Shown here in pieces: positions 1 through 8,026 of a stretch of 64,000 nt of DNA. Below the pieces are notes generated by a model. It saw nothing but the letters and a program-made list of their open reading frames with translations, searched no databases and had not been told where the DNA came from. Position 1 is the stretch's first letter; the number at the start of each line of letters is the position of its first letter. A program made the translations under genes and the position numbers. Origin of the DNA: Methylobacterium sp. J-030 (GTDB lineage: Bacteria > Pseudomonadota > Alphaproteobacteria > Rhizobiales > Beijerinckiaceae); NCBI RefSeq assembly GCF_022829545.1, contig NZ_JAKSYM010000341.1, positions 1 to 64,000 on the forward strand, given 5' to 3'.

Positions 1-27
1 CCCTCCCCCGCAGAGGGGGGAGGGAGA
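1..27. repeat. End of a palindromic intergenic repeat element
   Basis: These 27 bases recur identically at 37031-37057, inside the element carried by imuB. The stretch is itself a C-run/G-run inverted repeat. It is probably one arm of a MITE/REP-like element whose remainder lies outside the window. Confidence 0.7.
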
Positions 28-75
28 GGCACGTGTCATGCCTCACGCGCTTCTTACACCGCCCGTCGTCCCGGG

Positions 76-657
76 TCAGCGCCCCGCTTGGCGCTCGCCC
101 GCCGCCTGCCAGGCCGGATCGACCCGCAAGGCCGCGGTCTCGTGCGTCTCCTGCCAGCCCTCGACGCCCTCGGGGAACCAGCGGATGCCGGTATAGCCCT
201 TCAGCACCAGCCGCTTGGCGGCGTTCCAGCTGCCCCAGCACTCCACATGGCAGAACACCACGACGGGCTTGGCCTTGTCGCCCCCGGTCAGCGCGGCGAC
301 GCGATCGTAGAACAGGGCCTCACGCTCGGGCGCCAGGGGCTCGGCCCCGGCCTCCGGCATCCAGACCGCGCCGGGGATCGAGGGATGCACCGGCAGCCAG
401 AGGCGGCCGGTTGGAAAGTTCGAGGGCTTGCGGTCCGGCGCCGCCACGTCGATCAGCACCGGCTTGTCCGGCCCCGCCCTGAGGGCCGCAACCGAAGCGG
501 CATCGACGACCGCGGCGCCTTTCAGGGTCGGCGGCGTGTAGCCGTGCGGCGGTCCGGCGTAGAGACCCTCCGGCTCGGCCACGTTGACCGGAGAATCAGC
601 CGGCGCGGCCGCGAGGCACAGGAGCGCGGCGCAGGCCGCCGCGATCCGACCGGTCAT
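76..657 (-). CDS. PQQ-dependent catabolism-associated CXXCW motif protein (rhodanese-like)
   Basis: A periplasmic rhodanese-fold protein of the family found beside PQQ-dependent alcohol dehydrogenases. An N-terminal signal peptide (MTGRIAAACAALLCLAAAPA) is followed by the family start NVAEPEGLYAGPPHGYTPP. The C-terminal active-site-like motif CHVECWGSWNAAKR (C-x3-C-W, about residues 136-141) is diagnostic. I chose the ATG at 657 because GAGGA precedes it; an in-frame ATG at 672 is possible. It is last in a three-gene operon (minus strand) after the SoxYZ-like carrier and the metallohydrolase. Its biochemical role is not established; a part in electron relay or maturation of the quinoprotein is inferred from context. 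Confidence 0.85.
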   Translation of the reverse strand: MTGRIAAACAALLCLAAAPADSPVNVAEPEGLYAGPPHGYTPPTLKGAAVVDAASVAALRAGPDKPVLIDVAAPDRKPSNFPTGRLWLPVHPSIPGAVWMPEAGAEPLAPEREALFYDRVAALTGGDKAKPVVVFCHVECWGSWNAAKRLVLKGYTGIRWFPEGVEGWQETHETAALRVDPAWQAAGERQAGR

Positions 658-675
658 GCGTCCTCGACCCATCGC

Positions 676-1503
676 TCAGTTCGTCGGGCTCGGCGGGGTG
701 AAGCTGTGCTGCCAGTGGCCGCCCTGATTGTCGGACGCCGCCACCTGGATCGGCTTGCCGTCCGGCTTGAAGGCGAAATTGATCACCGGGTTGGAGGCGA
801 TCGAGATGTCGCCCGTCAGGGTGAAGACCTTCTGGTTGCCGGCCGAGACGGTGAGCTTGTCGATGTAGCGCGCCGGCGTGTAGTCCCGGGTCACCTGATT
901 CATCTGCATGCCCGAAAAATTCGGGTGGCGGACCATGAGCGTCGCCTCGACCGGCTTGCCGGGCTGGCTCTCGGCGAACTTCATGCGCATGTCGCCCATG
1001 CCCTTCATGGCCTCCTCGTCGCTCATGCCCATCGGGGCCGAGCAGCCGCCGGACGCCTTCACGAACTGCTTGGCCTCGTAGAGCTTGCCGTCCTGCGTCT
1101 CCACCACGGCGTGCATGTCGGTGTAGTTGTTGACCCGCACGCGCAGTTTCAGCTCCGCCGGGTCGGCGGCCGGGCCGAACTCGAACTTGGCCGCGTAGGG
1201 CGCCGGATTGTCGTCGATGATCAGCGAGACCGCCTTGATCTGCCCGTCATTGGGCATGGTCAGGGTGATCGGCACCAGGGCGGCATCGAGGGCGCGCACC
1301 GGCGCGTCGATCTTCACGAGGCTGTCGGTCTGCGCGATCGGGCGATCGCCGAAGATCGATGTGGCGATCTCATGCCAGCGGGCGGCCCGCTCCTGATCGG
1401 TGTCGGAGGCGCCCGCGGCCCACGCCACGGGGGTGAGCGCCGTCGTCGCCAGGGCGAGGCCGAGGGCGAGGCTGGAGAGGGTCTTCCCGATCCTGAACGT
1501 CAT
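676..1503 (-). CDS. Quinoprotein dehydrogenase-associated SoxYZ-like carrier
   Basis: A periplasmic fusion of SoxY-like and SoxZ-like domains. A clear signal peptide occupies residues 1-30 (ending PVAWAA). The SoxY half ends with FVKASGGCSAP; Cys154 corresponds to the swinging-arm carrier cysteine of SoxY. The C-terminal half (about 180-275: MVRHPNFSGMQ, then IASNPVINFAFKP) is SoxZ-like. In thiosulfate oxidation SoxYZ carries sulfur intermediates; this fused branch is instead found with PQQ dehydrogenases, so its substrate is uncertain. It sits between the metallohydrolase gene upstream and the CXXCW protein downstream with very short gaps, consistent with one operon. Confidence 0.88.
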   Translation of the reverse strand: MTFRIGKTLSSLALGLALATTALTPVAWAAGASDTDQERAARWHEIATSIFGDRPIAQTDSLVKIDAPVRALDAALVPITLTMPNDGQIKAVSLIIDDNPAPYAAKFEFGPAADPAELKLRVRVNNYTDMHAVVETQDGKLYEAKQFVKASGGCSAPMGMSDEEAMKGMGDMRMKFAESQPGKPVEATLMVRHPNFSGMQMNQVTRDYTPARYIDKLTVSAGNQKVFTLTGDISIASNPVINFAFKPDGKPIQVAASDNQGGHWQHSFTPPSPTN

Positions 1504-1546
1504 GGCGTATCTCCCGATTGTCTTGGATATGGGTATCCTAAAAAAA

Positions 1547-2515
1547 TCATTCCCACTCGAGTTCCTGGTAGGCCACGGTGACGTTGCGGCCGTTATAGGT
1601 GTCGAACAGGGCCCATTTGTCCCGCTGGTCCCGGGCGACGGTGTCGACCGCCTTCTCGATCGACACGTCCTTGGCGATCGCCGCGCGGGTGCCGTCGCGC
1701 AGCGCGGTCAGGTAGCCGGTGAGGTCGGCGAGCGCCGGGGCGAGGTCCACAGTCACCGGCCCGTGGCCCGGCACGGCGCGGCTGGGCCCCATGGCCTTCA
1801 GGCGCGCGGCTTCCGTGAGCCAGCCCTTCAGGCTGCCGTCGAGGGACGGGATCCGGTTCACGAACAGAAGGTCGGCGGGAAACAGCAGGCCGCTGCCCGA
1901 ATCGATCATCGACAGATCGGACGTGGTGTGCGCCGGACCGTGCGCCGTGAAGGTCAGGCGGCGGTCCCCCAGATCGACCTCGGCCGTGTCGGCGACGGTC
2001 ATCGTCGGGTAGACCACCGGGCCGGTGCGGGCCTCGCCGAGCAGGTCGATCAGGCGCTTGCGGTAGAATTCGCCCCGGGCGGACAGCGCCTCGGTGAGCT
2101 TGGCGTGGCCGATGAAGACCGGCTTGTCCTGCTCGAAGGCGCCCGCCCCGAACACGTGATCCGGATGGACATGGGTCAGCACCACGTGGGTGATCGGCTT
2201 CTGCGTGCGCTTGGCGATCTCGGCGCGCAGCCACTGGCCGTCCGCGAGGCTGCCGCCGGATTCCGTCACCAGCACGCCGGTCTTGCCGACGATGAAACCG
2301 ATATTGGCGATGGCGTCGGCATTGTCGGCGGTGGCGTCAACGATCAGGCCCTTGCGCACGAAGATGCCGGGCCCGACCTCCTCCGTCGTGAAGAATTCGG
2401 CGGCGCGGCCGAGGGTCGGCAGGCAGCACAGGCACAGGCCGCCGAACAGCACGCCGCGCCGCGACAGGGCACGCTGCCCCGGAAACGCCCTCGGTTGGAC
2501 GGCGGGGGCCGTCAT
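1547..2515 (-). CDS. Quinoprotein relay system zinc metallohydrolase (SoxH-like MBL fold)
   Basis: A metallo-beta-lactamase-fold protein exported to the periplasm. The N-terminus carries a twin-arginine-like signal (SRRGVLFGGLCLCCLPTLGRAA). The zinc motif HVHPDH is at residues 115-120, followed by further ligand-bearing segments (FTAHGPAHTTSD, AVPGHGPV). It ends NVTVAYQELEWE, typical of the quinoprotein-associated branch. It is first in the operon with the SoxYZ-like carrier and CXXCW protein, and divergent from a tetR gene. Substrate unknown; the family is related to SoxH. No PQQ dehydrogenase gene lies in the window. Confidence 0.88.
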   Translation of the reverse strand: MTAPAVQPRAFPGQRALSRRGVLFGGLCLCCLPTLGRAAEFFTTEEVGPGIFVRKGLIVDATADNADAIANIGFIVGKTGVLVTESGGSLADGQWLRAEIAKRTQKPITHVVLTHVHPDHVFGAGAFEQDKPVFIGHAKLTEALSARGEFYRKRLIDLLGEARTGPVVYPTMTVADTAEVDLGDRRLTFTAHGPAHTTSDLSMIDSGSGLLFPADLLFVNRIPSLDGSLKGWLTEAARLKAMGPSRAVPGHGPVTVDLAPALADLTGYLTALRDGTRAAIAKDVSIEKAVDTVARDQRDKWALFDTYNGRNVTVAYQELEWE

Positions 2516-2538
2516 GCCGAATCCTCCTGTTGTTCTTG

Positions 2539-2558
2539 TCTACCATTAGGTAGGTAGA
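2539..2558. promoter_or_regulatory. Candidate TetR operator
   Basis: An inverted repeat, TCTACC-N8-GGTAGA, lies in the divergent region between the metallohydrolase gene and the tetR gene. This is the position expected for a site at which the TetR protein controls both. Inferred from symmetry and position only. Confidence 0.5.
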
Positions 2559-2641
2559 TTTTCGGTCCGTCAAGTGGCAGATAAGGGGAGGTGTGGGCCA
2601 GTCTGCACGTTCGCGTGAGCGGCACCCCGGATGAGGCTGCG

Positions 2642-3208
2642 ATGAGGGACACCCGCGCCGAACTGCTGATCCAGGCCGAGACCTTGGTCCGGGGGCGGGG
2701 CTATGCCGGCTTCAGCTACGCCGATCTTGCGGCGGCGGTGGGCATCCGCAAGGCCAGCATCCACCACCATTTCCCCGGCAAGGTCGATCTCGGCGCCGCC
2801 CTGGTGGCGGCCTACGCGGCCCGCTACGCCGCCGCCCTGGAGGCGATCCGCACGGAGGTGGCGGACGGGCCTGGGCGGATCGAGGCCTATGGCCGGCTCT
2901 ATCTCGGCGGGGTCGAGCAGGGGCTCGGCTGCCTGTGCGCCGCGCTGGCCATCGAGGGGGAGGCGCTGCCCGAGCGGTTGCGCCGGGACATCGCGGCCTT
3001 CTTCGCGGATCACCTCGCGTGGCTGGAGACGGTCCTGCGCGCGGGCCAGGCGGATGGCAGCGTCCGCGACGGGGCGGATCCGGCGGCGCTCGCCCGCTAC
3101 GTCATTGCGACTTTGGAGGGGGCGCTGCTGATGGAGCGCCTGTTCGCGAGCCCGCCTGCCTTCCGGGGAACGCTGGCGGTGCTGGTCGACGGGCTCAGGC
3201 CGTCATAG
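2642..3208 (+). CDS. TetR/AcrR family transcriptional regulator
   Basis: A dimeric one-component repressor. The N-terminal helix-turn-helix (about residues 22-45: FSYADLAAAVGIRKASIHHH, then FPGK) is canonical TetR; the remaining helices form the ligand-binding domain, with Cys-rich GLGCLCAALA near residue 90. I start at ATG 2642, directly before the conserved helix 1; a GTG at 2591 would add an unconserved extension. It is transcribed away from the quinoprotein-accessory operon, which it probably controls through the palindrome at 2539-2558. Ligand unknown. Confidence 0.88.
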   Translation: MRDTRAELLIQAETLVRGRGYAGFSYADLAAAVGIRKASIHHHFPGKVDLGAALVAAYAARYAAALEAIRTEVADGPGRIEAYGRLYLGGVEQGLGCLCAALAIEGEALPERLRRDIAAFFADHLAWLETVLRAGQADGSVRDGADPAALARYVIATLEGALLMERLFASPPAFRGTLAVLVDGLRPS

Positions 3209-3467
3209 GGCGGCGGAGGCGATGGCCCCTCCCCCCGGCCCGCGCCCGGGTCCGAACGCGATCGGTTCCCCGGGAGGGTCTCCGGAACAGGTGGTTTGCG
3301 GCTGGTGCGCCTCTCGCCGGCAGAGCCGCAGGCCGGACGTTCGATCTTTCGAAGCCGCGACCCGCGCGCTTTCACGGCAGGTCTCGTCATCGTAACGAAG
3401 CTTGGTCTAAAGCAGCATCCGGAGGGGCGTCCGATCGAAGGCGCCTCGGACTGTACGGGGAGCTGAC

Positions 3468-4019
3468 TTGGCCGACGATGCCACGCTGCGCCGGCTGCTG
3501 GCCGGGATCGGCCGCGGTGAGGCGGACCGGCTTGCCGAACTCTACGATCTCACGAGCCCGAAACTTTACGGGCTGATCCTGCGTATCCAGCGCGACCGGA
3601 GCTTGGCCGAGGACGTGCTCCAGGATGTCTACATGCGGATCTGGCAGGCCGCGGGCGCCTACAGGCCGGAGGCCGGACCGCCGATGCCCTGGCTGGTCAC
3701 GATCGCACGCCATCGCGCCATCGACAGCGTGCGCCGGAAGACCGAGGTGCAGGGACCGGAACTCGAGAGCGGCGAGGATTGGGTGGCACGGCTGATCGAT
3801 CCGCGTGACGAGGCGGCGGCATTCCAGAATCGCGAGGCCCTCGTGGCCTGCCTCGGTCGGCTCGAACCGCTGCACCGAGATTGCGTCGTGCTGGCCTATT
3901 GCGAAGGCCGGTCGCGCGAAGAGCTGGCAAGCCACTTCGACCGGCCCGTCAACACGATCAAGACCTGGCTCCATCGGGCTCTTGCGGGTCTGAAGACCTG
4001 CCTGGAGACCGCGTCGTGA
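3468..4019 (+). CDS. ECF-type RNA polymerase sigma factor
   Basis: Group IV sigma-70, 183 residues. Region 2 (about 20-85) contains LYDLTSPKLYGLILRI, DRSLAEDVLQDVYMRIW and the region ending IDSVRRK. Region 4 (about 120-175) contains HRDCVVLAYCEGRSREELA and the recognition helix PVNTIKTWLHRALAGLK. The start is the TTG at 3468, preceded by GGGGAG. The stop overlaps the GTG start of the anti-sigma gene, showing translational coupling. The neighbouring RskA-like anti-sigma and fasciclin protein resemble the mycobacterial SigK module. Confidence 0.9.
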   Translation: MADDATLRRLLAGIGRGEADRLAELYDLTSPKLYGLILRIQRDRSLAEDVLQDVYMRIWQAAGAYRPEAGPPMPWLVTIARHRAIDSVRRKTEVQGPELESGEDWVARLIDPRDEAAAFQNREALVACLGRLEPLHRDCVVLAYCEGRSREELASHFDRPVNTIKTWLHRALAGLKTCLETAS

Positions 4020-4711
4020 CTGGGACGGGCGAGCCTGACGCCGACGACTCCGACCTCCGGGCGGCCGAGTACGTCCTCGGGACGCTCGACGCCCGCGAGC
4101 GTGCGGTGGTCGAGGGCGAGGCGGCCCGCGATCCGGTCGTTCAGGCGCGGATCCGGGCCTGGGAACAGCGGCTCAACCCTTTGGCGGAGACCGTCGGCGC
4201 CCAGATGCCGCCGCCCCGCGTGCGCGCCGCTCTGCTGCGGGCCTTGCCGAATCCGGGGTCCGCGGACGCGCGCGAGATCGATGATCTGCGCGTCCGGCTC
4301 CGGCGCTGGCGGATCGCCGCCGGGGGCGCCGGATTGCTGGCCGCCGGGCTCGCGCTGTTCCTGGCGGTCGGTCCGTCGCCCGCGCCGTCCGGTGGCCGCT
4401 ATCTCGCCGTGGTACAGGGGGGCGGCACGCTCCCGGCGCTGATCGTGCAGGTGGACATGCGCACCGGCCTCGCGCAGGTCAGACCCGTCGGCGCCGAGGC
4501 GCCCGCGGATCGCAGTTTGGAGCTCTGGTATGTCGGCGCCCAGGGGCCGCGGCCGCTCGGCCTCGTCGGCGCCGGCGCGAGCCAGGTGCGGCTGCCGGCA
4601 GGGACGGCTCCGGATGGCGTGATCGCCGTCTCGGTGGAGCCGCCCGGGGGCTCGCCCACGGGTCAGCCCACGGGGCCGGTGGTCTATACCGGCAAGCTCA
4701 TCGCGGAATGA
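4016..4711 (+). CDS. RskA-like anti-sigma factor
   Basis: A membrane-bound inhibitor of the adjacent sigma factor. The cytoplasmic N-terminus (DLRAAEYVLGTLDARERAVV, then the AWEQRLNPLAE segment) matches the anti-sigma domain of the RskA family. One transmembrane helix follows (about residues 100-119). The periplasmic C-terminal domain has the SLELWYVG and VAVSVEPPGGSPTGQPTGPV segments typical of RskA. The GTG start overlaps the sigma stop by three bases. Release of the sigma factor presumably needs proteolysis of this protein, as in SigK-RskA; that step is inferred. A strong hairpin follows. Confidence 0.87.
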   Translation: MTGTGEPDADDSDLRAAEYVLGTLDARERAVVEGEAARDPVVQARIRAWEQRLNPLAETVGAQMPPPRVRAALLRALPNPGSADAREIDDLRVRLRRWRIAAGGAGLLAAGLALFLAVGPSPAPSGGRYLAVVQGGGTLPALIVQVDMRTGLAQVRPVGAEAPADRSLELWYVGAQGPRPLGLVGAGASQVRLPAGTAPDGVIAVSVEPPGGSPTGQPTGPVVYTGKLIAE

Positions 4712-4739
4712 TGGGAATTCGCCGGTCGCGACGATTGAC

Positions 4740-4782
4740 GATGCGGCACCCGCAGCCGCGTTGGGGCTGCGGGTGCCGCATC
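4740..4782. terminator. Bidirectional terminator hairpin
   Basis: A perfect 18-bp stem (4740-4757 with 4765-4782) with a 7-base loop sits between the convergent anti-sigma and fasciclin genes. It lacks a long U-tract, but its position suits termination from both sides. Confidence 0.75.
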
Positions 4783-4793
4783 GCTCGGGTCGA

Positions 4794-5363
4794 TCAGGGC
4801 ATCAGCACGCCGTTGACGACGTGGATGACGCCGTTCGACTGCATCACGTTCGGGATGGTCACCGCGACGGTGTCGCCCTTCACGTCGGTGATGTAGACCT
4901 TCTTGCCCTGGGTCGAGACGGCGAGCGGCTCGCCCTCGACGGTGGTCAGCTGGTTCTGCCCGCTGGGCTTCTTGGCCAGCGCCATCAGCTCTTGGGCGGT
5001 ATAGACGCCGGGGACCACGTGGTAGGTCAGGATCTTCGTCAGCGTCGCCTTGTTCTGCGGCTGCACGAGGTTCTCCACCGTGCCCGGCGGCAGCTTGGCG
5101 AAGGCGGCGTTCGTGGGCGCGAACACCGTGAATGGGCCCGGACCGTTCAGCGTGTCGACGAGGCCCGCCGCCTTCACGGCGGCGACCAGGGTGGTGTGGT
5201 CCTTCGAGTTGACCGCGTTCTCCACGATGGTCTTCTGCGCGTACATCGGCGCACCCCCGACCATCGGGTTCTTGGCGTAGGCGGCGCCGCTCGCCCCGAG
5301 GCCGAGCGCGAGGGTCAGGGCGAGGGCCTTGGCCGTGCGTCGACCCATGTTCCTGGTGAGCAT
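4794..5363 (-). CDS. Secreted fasciclin (FAS1) domain protein
   Basis: A 189-residue exported protein. The signal peptide spans about residues 1-30 (AKALALTLALGLGASGAAYA). A single FAS1 domain follows, with the H1 motif FTVFAPTNAAFAKLP and the H2-like YITDVKGDTVAV/NGVIHVVNGVLMP. The ATG at 5363 is preceded by GGAAGGAAA. FAS1 domains mediate adhesion or matrix interactions. It lies convergent to the ECF sigma/RskA pair. In mycobacteria SigK-RskA controls the FAS1 proteins MPT70 and MPT83, so regulation by the neighbouring sigma factor is a reasonable inference. Confidence 0.9.
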   Translation of the reverse strand: MLTRNMGRRTAKALALTLALGLGASGAAYAKNPMVGGAPMYAQKTIVENAVNSKDHTTLVAAVKAAGLVDTLNGPGPFTVFAPTNAAFAKLPPGTVENLVQPQNKATLTKILTYHVVPGVYTAQELMALAKKPSGQNQLTTVEGEPLAVSTQGKKVYITDVKGDTVAVTIPNVMQSNGVIHVVNGVLMP

Positions 5364-5544
5364 CGTGTTTCCTTCCGTCCGACCCCGAAGAGCGGGGCAG
5401 CGGACCCCCTTACGGGGCCGGCGGCGGGAAAGTTTCGCCGGACGGAGGCAAACGTGCGGAGCCGCTCGAGCCGTGCCCGATCGCGTTGCACACGGTTCAC
5501 GACACAAGACCAGGAAGGTTTCGAGGCGGCTGTCCAATCTAACG

Positions 5545-5658
5545 CCTCATCCTGAGGTGCCGGCGCGCAGCGCAGGCCTCGAAGGAGCCCTCCAGCCAGC
5601 CGCGCGATCCCTGGAGCCCTCCTTCGAGGCCCGCTGACGCGGTCACCTCAGGATGAGG
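5545..5658. repeat. REP-like long inverted repeat
   Basis: The 397-base gap between the fasciclin and queC genes holds this palindrome. The outer arms CCTCATCCTGAGGTG (5545-5559) and its exact complement (5644-5658) flank a near-perfect inner inverted repeat (about 5575-5595 with 5611-5631). A degenerate relative seems to lie near 59970-60120. No gene is seen in the rest of the gap. Confidence 0.75.
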
Positions 5659-5760
5659 GGGTTGGGTGGGATCAATGGATGGCCCTGCAACGAGGTGCTG
5701 TCGTGTACCGTGCGCGTTGCAATCGTGCGCGGCTCGAAGCTCTGGTCGGGACGCGCCCTC

Positions 5761-6516
5761 TTACGCCGAACCGGTGTCCACTTCGGCGGAGAGCGCTCTC
5801 ATCCGCCCGGCGCCGTACCGCGCGAACCCGTCCGCCCGCAGGCGGCAGGCCGGGCAGGTGCCGCAGCCGTAGCCCCAGTCATGGCGCTGCCCGCGCTCGC
5901 CGAGGTAGCAGGTGTGGCTCTCCTCGACGATCAGGTCGACCAGCGCCCGGCCGCCCAGGGTCTCGGCCAGCCCCCAGGTCTGCGCCTTGTCGAGCCACAT
6001 CAGGGGCGTGTGCAGCACGAAGCGGCGCTCCATGCCGAGGTTCAGCGCCACCTGCAGCGCCTTGATGGTGTCGTCGCGGCAATCGGGGTAGCCGGAATAG
6101 TCGGTCTCGCACATGCCGCCGACCACGTGGCGGATCCCGCGCCGGTAGGCGAGCGCCGCCGCGAAGGTCAGGAACACGATGTTGCGCCCCGGCACGAAGG
6201 TGTTGGGCAGGCCCGAGGCCTCGTAGCCGATCGCCGCCTCCCGGGTGAGCGCCGTCTCGGAGATTTTTCCCAATGCGTCGAGCGCGACCGTGTGGTCGTC
6301 GCCGAGCCGCCCGGCCCAGGCTGGGTTGATGCGGGTCGTGCCCGCGCGCAGGGCGGCGCGGCGGTCGAGCTCGACCCGGTGGCGCTGGCCGTAATCGAAG
6401 CCCAGCGTCTCGACATGGTCGAACCGGTCGAGCGCCCAGGCGAGGCAGGTCGCCGAATCCTGGCCGCCGGAGAACAGGACCAGCGCCGAACGATCGCCCG
6501 CAGACTCAGTCGCCAT
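5761..6516 (-). CDS. queC: 7-cyano-7-deazaguanine synthase
   Basis: Converts 7-carboxy-7-deazaguanine to preQ0 using ATP and ammonia, for queuosine tRNA modification. The PP-loop SGGQDS is at residues 16-21. The zinc site is at the C-terminus (CYLGERG, then GYGCGTCPACRLR with CxxC spacing). ETDYSGYPDCRD is also conserved. It overlaps queD by 11 bases. The final residues (ALSAEVDTGSA) and the stop are encoded by a copy of an intergenic repeat (5764-5796), so the natural C-terminus was probably altered by that element; the catalytic parts are intact. Confidence 0.95.
   Translation of the reverse strand: MATESAGDRSALVLFSGGQDSATCLAWALDRFDHVETLGFDYGQRHRVELDRRAALRAGTTRINPAWAGRLGDDHTVALDALGKISETALTREAAIGYEASGLPNTFVPGRNIVFLTFAAALAYRRGIRHVVGGMCETDYSGYPDCRDDTIKALQVALNLGMERRFVLHTPLMWLDKAQTWGLAETLGGRALVDLIVEESHTCYLGERGQRHDWGYGCGTCPACRLRADGFARYGAGRMRALSAEVDTGSA
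5764..5796 (-). repeat. 33-bp dispersed repeat, copy in queC 3' end
   Basis: The 33 bases are identical to 18379-18411 (opposite strand). The repeat contains an imperfect palindrome centred on ACCGGT. Here it supplies the last codons before the queC stop at 5761-5763. Confidence 0.85.
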
Positions 6517-6862
6517 CGTATTCCGCCCAGGACATCGGGGTCTCGGCCACCCGCACGCGGGCGAGCCCCGGCAGGTCCGGCCGCAGCCGATGCCAGATCC
6601 AGGCCGCAATGTTCTCGGCGGTCGGGTTCTCCAGCCCCTCGATCTCGTTGAGGCAATGGTGGTCGAGCCGGGCGAGCAGCGGCCCGAAGATGGTTTCGAT
6701 GTCGTAGAAGTCGATCACCCAGCCGGTGTGGGGATCGACGGGGCCGCCCACCGTCAATTCGACCCGGTAGGAATGGCCGTGCATCCGGTGGCAGCGGTGG
6801 GTCGCGGGCACGTTCGGCAGCCGGTGGGCCGCCTCGAAGGTGAAAGCTTGGGTGATCTTCAT
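6506..6862 (-). CDS. queD: 6-carboxy-5,6,7,8-tetrahydropterin synthase
   Basis: Makes 6-carboxytetrahydropterin from dihydroneopterin triphosphate, the second step toward queuosine. 118 residues, normal for the family. The zinc-binding histidines are H13 (FEAAHRL) and H28/H30 in CHRMHGHSYRVEL; Cys24 in the same motif is the catalytic nucleophile position. DHHCLNE and the PTAENIAAWIW segment complete the active site. It is upstream of and overlaps queC. queE is not in the window. Confidence 0.95.
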   Translation of the reverse strand: MKITQAFTFEAAHRLPNVPATHRCHRMHGHSYRVELTVGGPVDPHTGWVIDFYDIETIFGPLLARLDHHCLNEIEGLENPTAENIAAWIWHRLRPDLPGLARVRVAETPMSWAEYDGD

Positions 6863-6962
6863 GGGCGGGCTTCGTCGCGGGCTGTGACCGATCTCGCCCC
6901 CGCCATAGCGCCGACCGGCCGTCCCGCGCAAAGGCGGGGTGTCCCGAGGCCGCCGGGAAGGG

Positions 6963-7916
6963 TCAGGCCCCGGCAGTCTCCTCCGACCATTGCGCATACC
7001 ACGCCTTGAACAGCCGCAGCTGCGTCTCCGCGTAATGGCGCTGGCCGGCGCTTAGTTCGTCACTGGCGTTGAAGTGGAGCGCGTATTCCGGGTTCCCCTC
7101 CAGCACCATCAGGTGCTTGTAGTACAGGACGAGGTCGGGGCCCTCGTCGAAGCTCGACAGGATCGCCAGCGCGGCGTCGAGTTCCTCCGCCCGCCGGCGG
7201 GCCAGGACGTCGCCCGTGGCGGCCTTCTCGCACAGGGCGACGAGGTGCAGGACCTCCCGCGGCAGGACGTTGCCGATGCCCGTGATGGCGCCGCGGGCGC
7301 CGCAATTGACGTAGCCGTGCACCACCTGGGTATCGACCCCGACCATCAGGGTGATGTCGGGCGACTGGCCGGTGATGTGCTCCGCCGCGTAGGTCAGCGC
7401 CTGCGCGCCGCCGAACTCCTTGAACCCGACGAGGTGCGGGAACCGGTCGCGCAGGCGGAAGAACAGCTCCGCCCGGGTCTCGAAGCCGTAATAGGGGCTG
7501 TTGTAGATCACCGACGGGAGGTCGATGGCCGCCTCCAGGATGCCGGCGAAATGGGCCTCCTGCGCCGCCGCCGAGCTGCCGCGCGACAGGACCCGCGGGA
7601 TAATCATCAGGCCCTGCGCCCCGGCCGCCTTGGCGTGCGCCGCGAGCGCCGCCGCCGCCTTCGGGTTCTGCGCGCCGGTCCCCACGATCACCGGGACGCC
7701 GGCCGCCAGCAGCCGCTCGACGCCCGCCATCCGCTCTTCGTCGGTCAGCAGCGGCCAATCGCCCATCGAGCCGCAATAGACCACCGCCGACATCCCGGCA
7801 TCGACGAGCTCCCGCCCCTTCCGGGCGAGGGCGTCGAGATCCGGCGTGCGGTCCGGCCGGCAGGGCGTCATCAGCGCTGGGATCGTGCCGGAGAAGATCT
7901 GTCGGTCGGAGGCCAT
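6963..7916 (-). CDS. Dihydrodipicolinate synthase (DapA/NAL) family lyase
   Basis: A class I aldolase/lyase of 317 residues using a Schiff-base lysine. Lys166 (HLVGFKEFGG) and Tyr138 (SVIYNSPYYG) fit the catalytic positions, and GSMGDWPLLTDEER replaces the usual GTTGE-type pyruvate motif. It is unlikely to be housekeeping DapA: it sits with a GntR regulator and a Tat-exported solute-binding protein, suggesting catabolism of an imported carboxylated substrate such as a sugar acid or hydroxyproline derivative. The exact substrate cannot be read from the sequence. A GntR-type motif lies about 100 bases upstream. Confidence 0.85.
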   Translation of the reverse strand: MASDRQIFSGTIPALMTPCRPDRTPDLDALARKGRELVDAGMSAVVYCGSMGDWPLLTDEERMAGVERLLAAGVPVIVGTGAQNPKAAAALAAHAKAAGAQGLMIIPRVLSRGSSAAAQEAHFAGILEAAIDLPSVIYNSPYYGFETRAELFFRLRDRFPHLVGFKEFGGAQALTYAAEHITGQSPDITLMVGVDTQVVHGYVNCGARGAITGIGNVLPREVLHLVALCEKAATGDVLARRRAEELDAALAILSSFDEGPDLVLYYKHLMVLEGNPEYALHFNASDELSAGQRHYAETQLRLFKAWYAQWSEETAGA

Positions 7917-8016
7917 CGCCGGCTCGTCTGCAGGAAGGGGGAGCGTCCCGGCCGGCCTGGGGCCTCGCGGGGCAGCGCGACTCTCCATGCCAAAGCCGCG
8001 TGCGTCTGGCAAGAAC

Positions 8017-8026
8017 TTTATACAAT
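8017..8026 (-). promoter_or_regulatory. Candidate GntR operator, upstream of the DapA-family gene
   Basis: ATTGTATAAA on the minus strand, overlapping the 3' end of the gntR gene about 100 bases before the lyase start. The identical 10-mer occurs at 8761-8770. FCD-subfamily GntR proteins often bind TTGTATAcAA-like sites. Confidence 0.5.

Noticed and set aside
6863..6962. Possible preQ1 riboswitch upstream of queD
   Set aside because: No A-rich tail and loop pattern; sequence is GC-rich without the class I or II signature.
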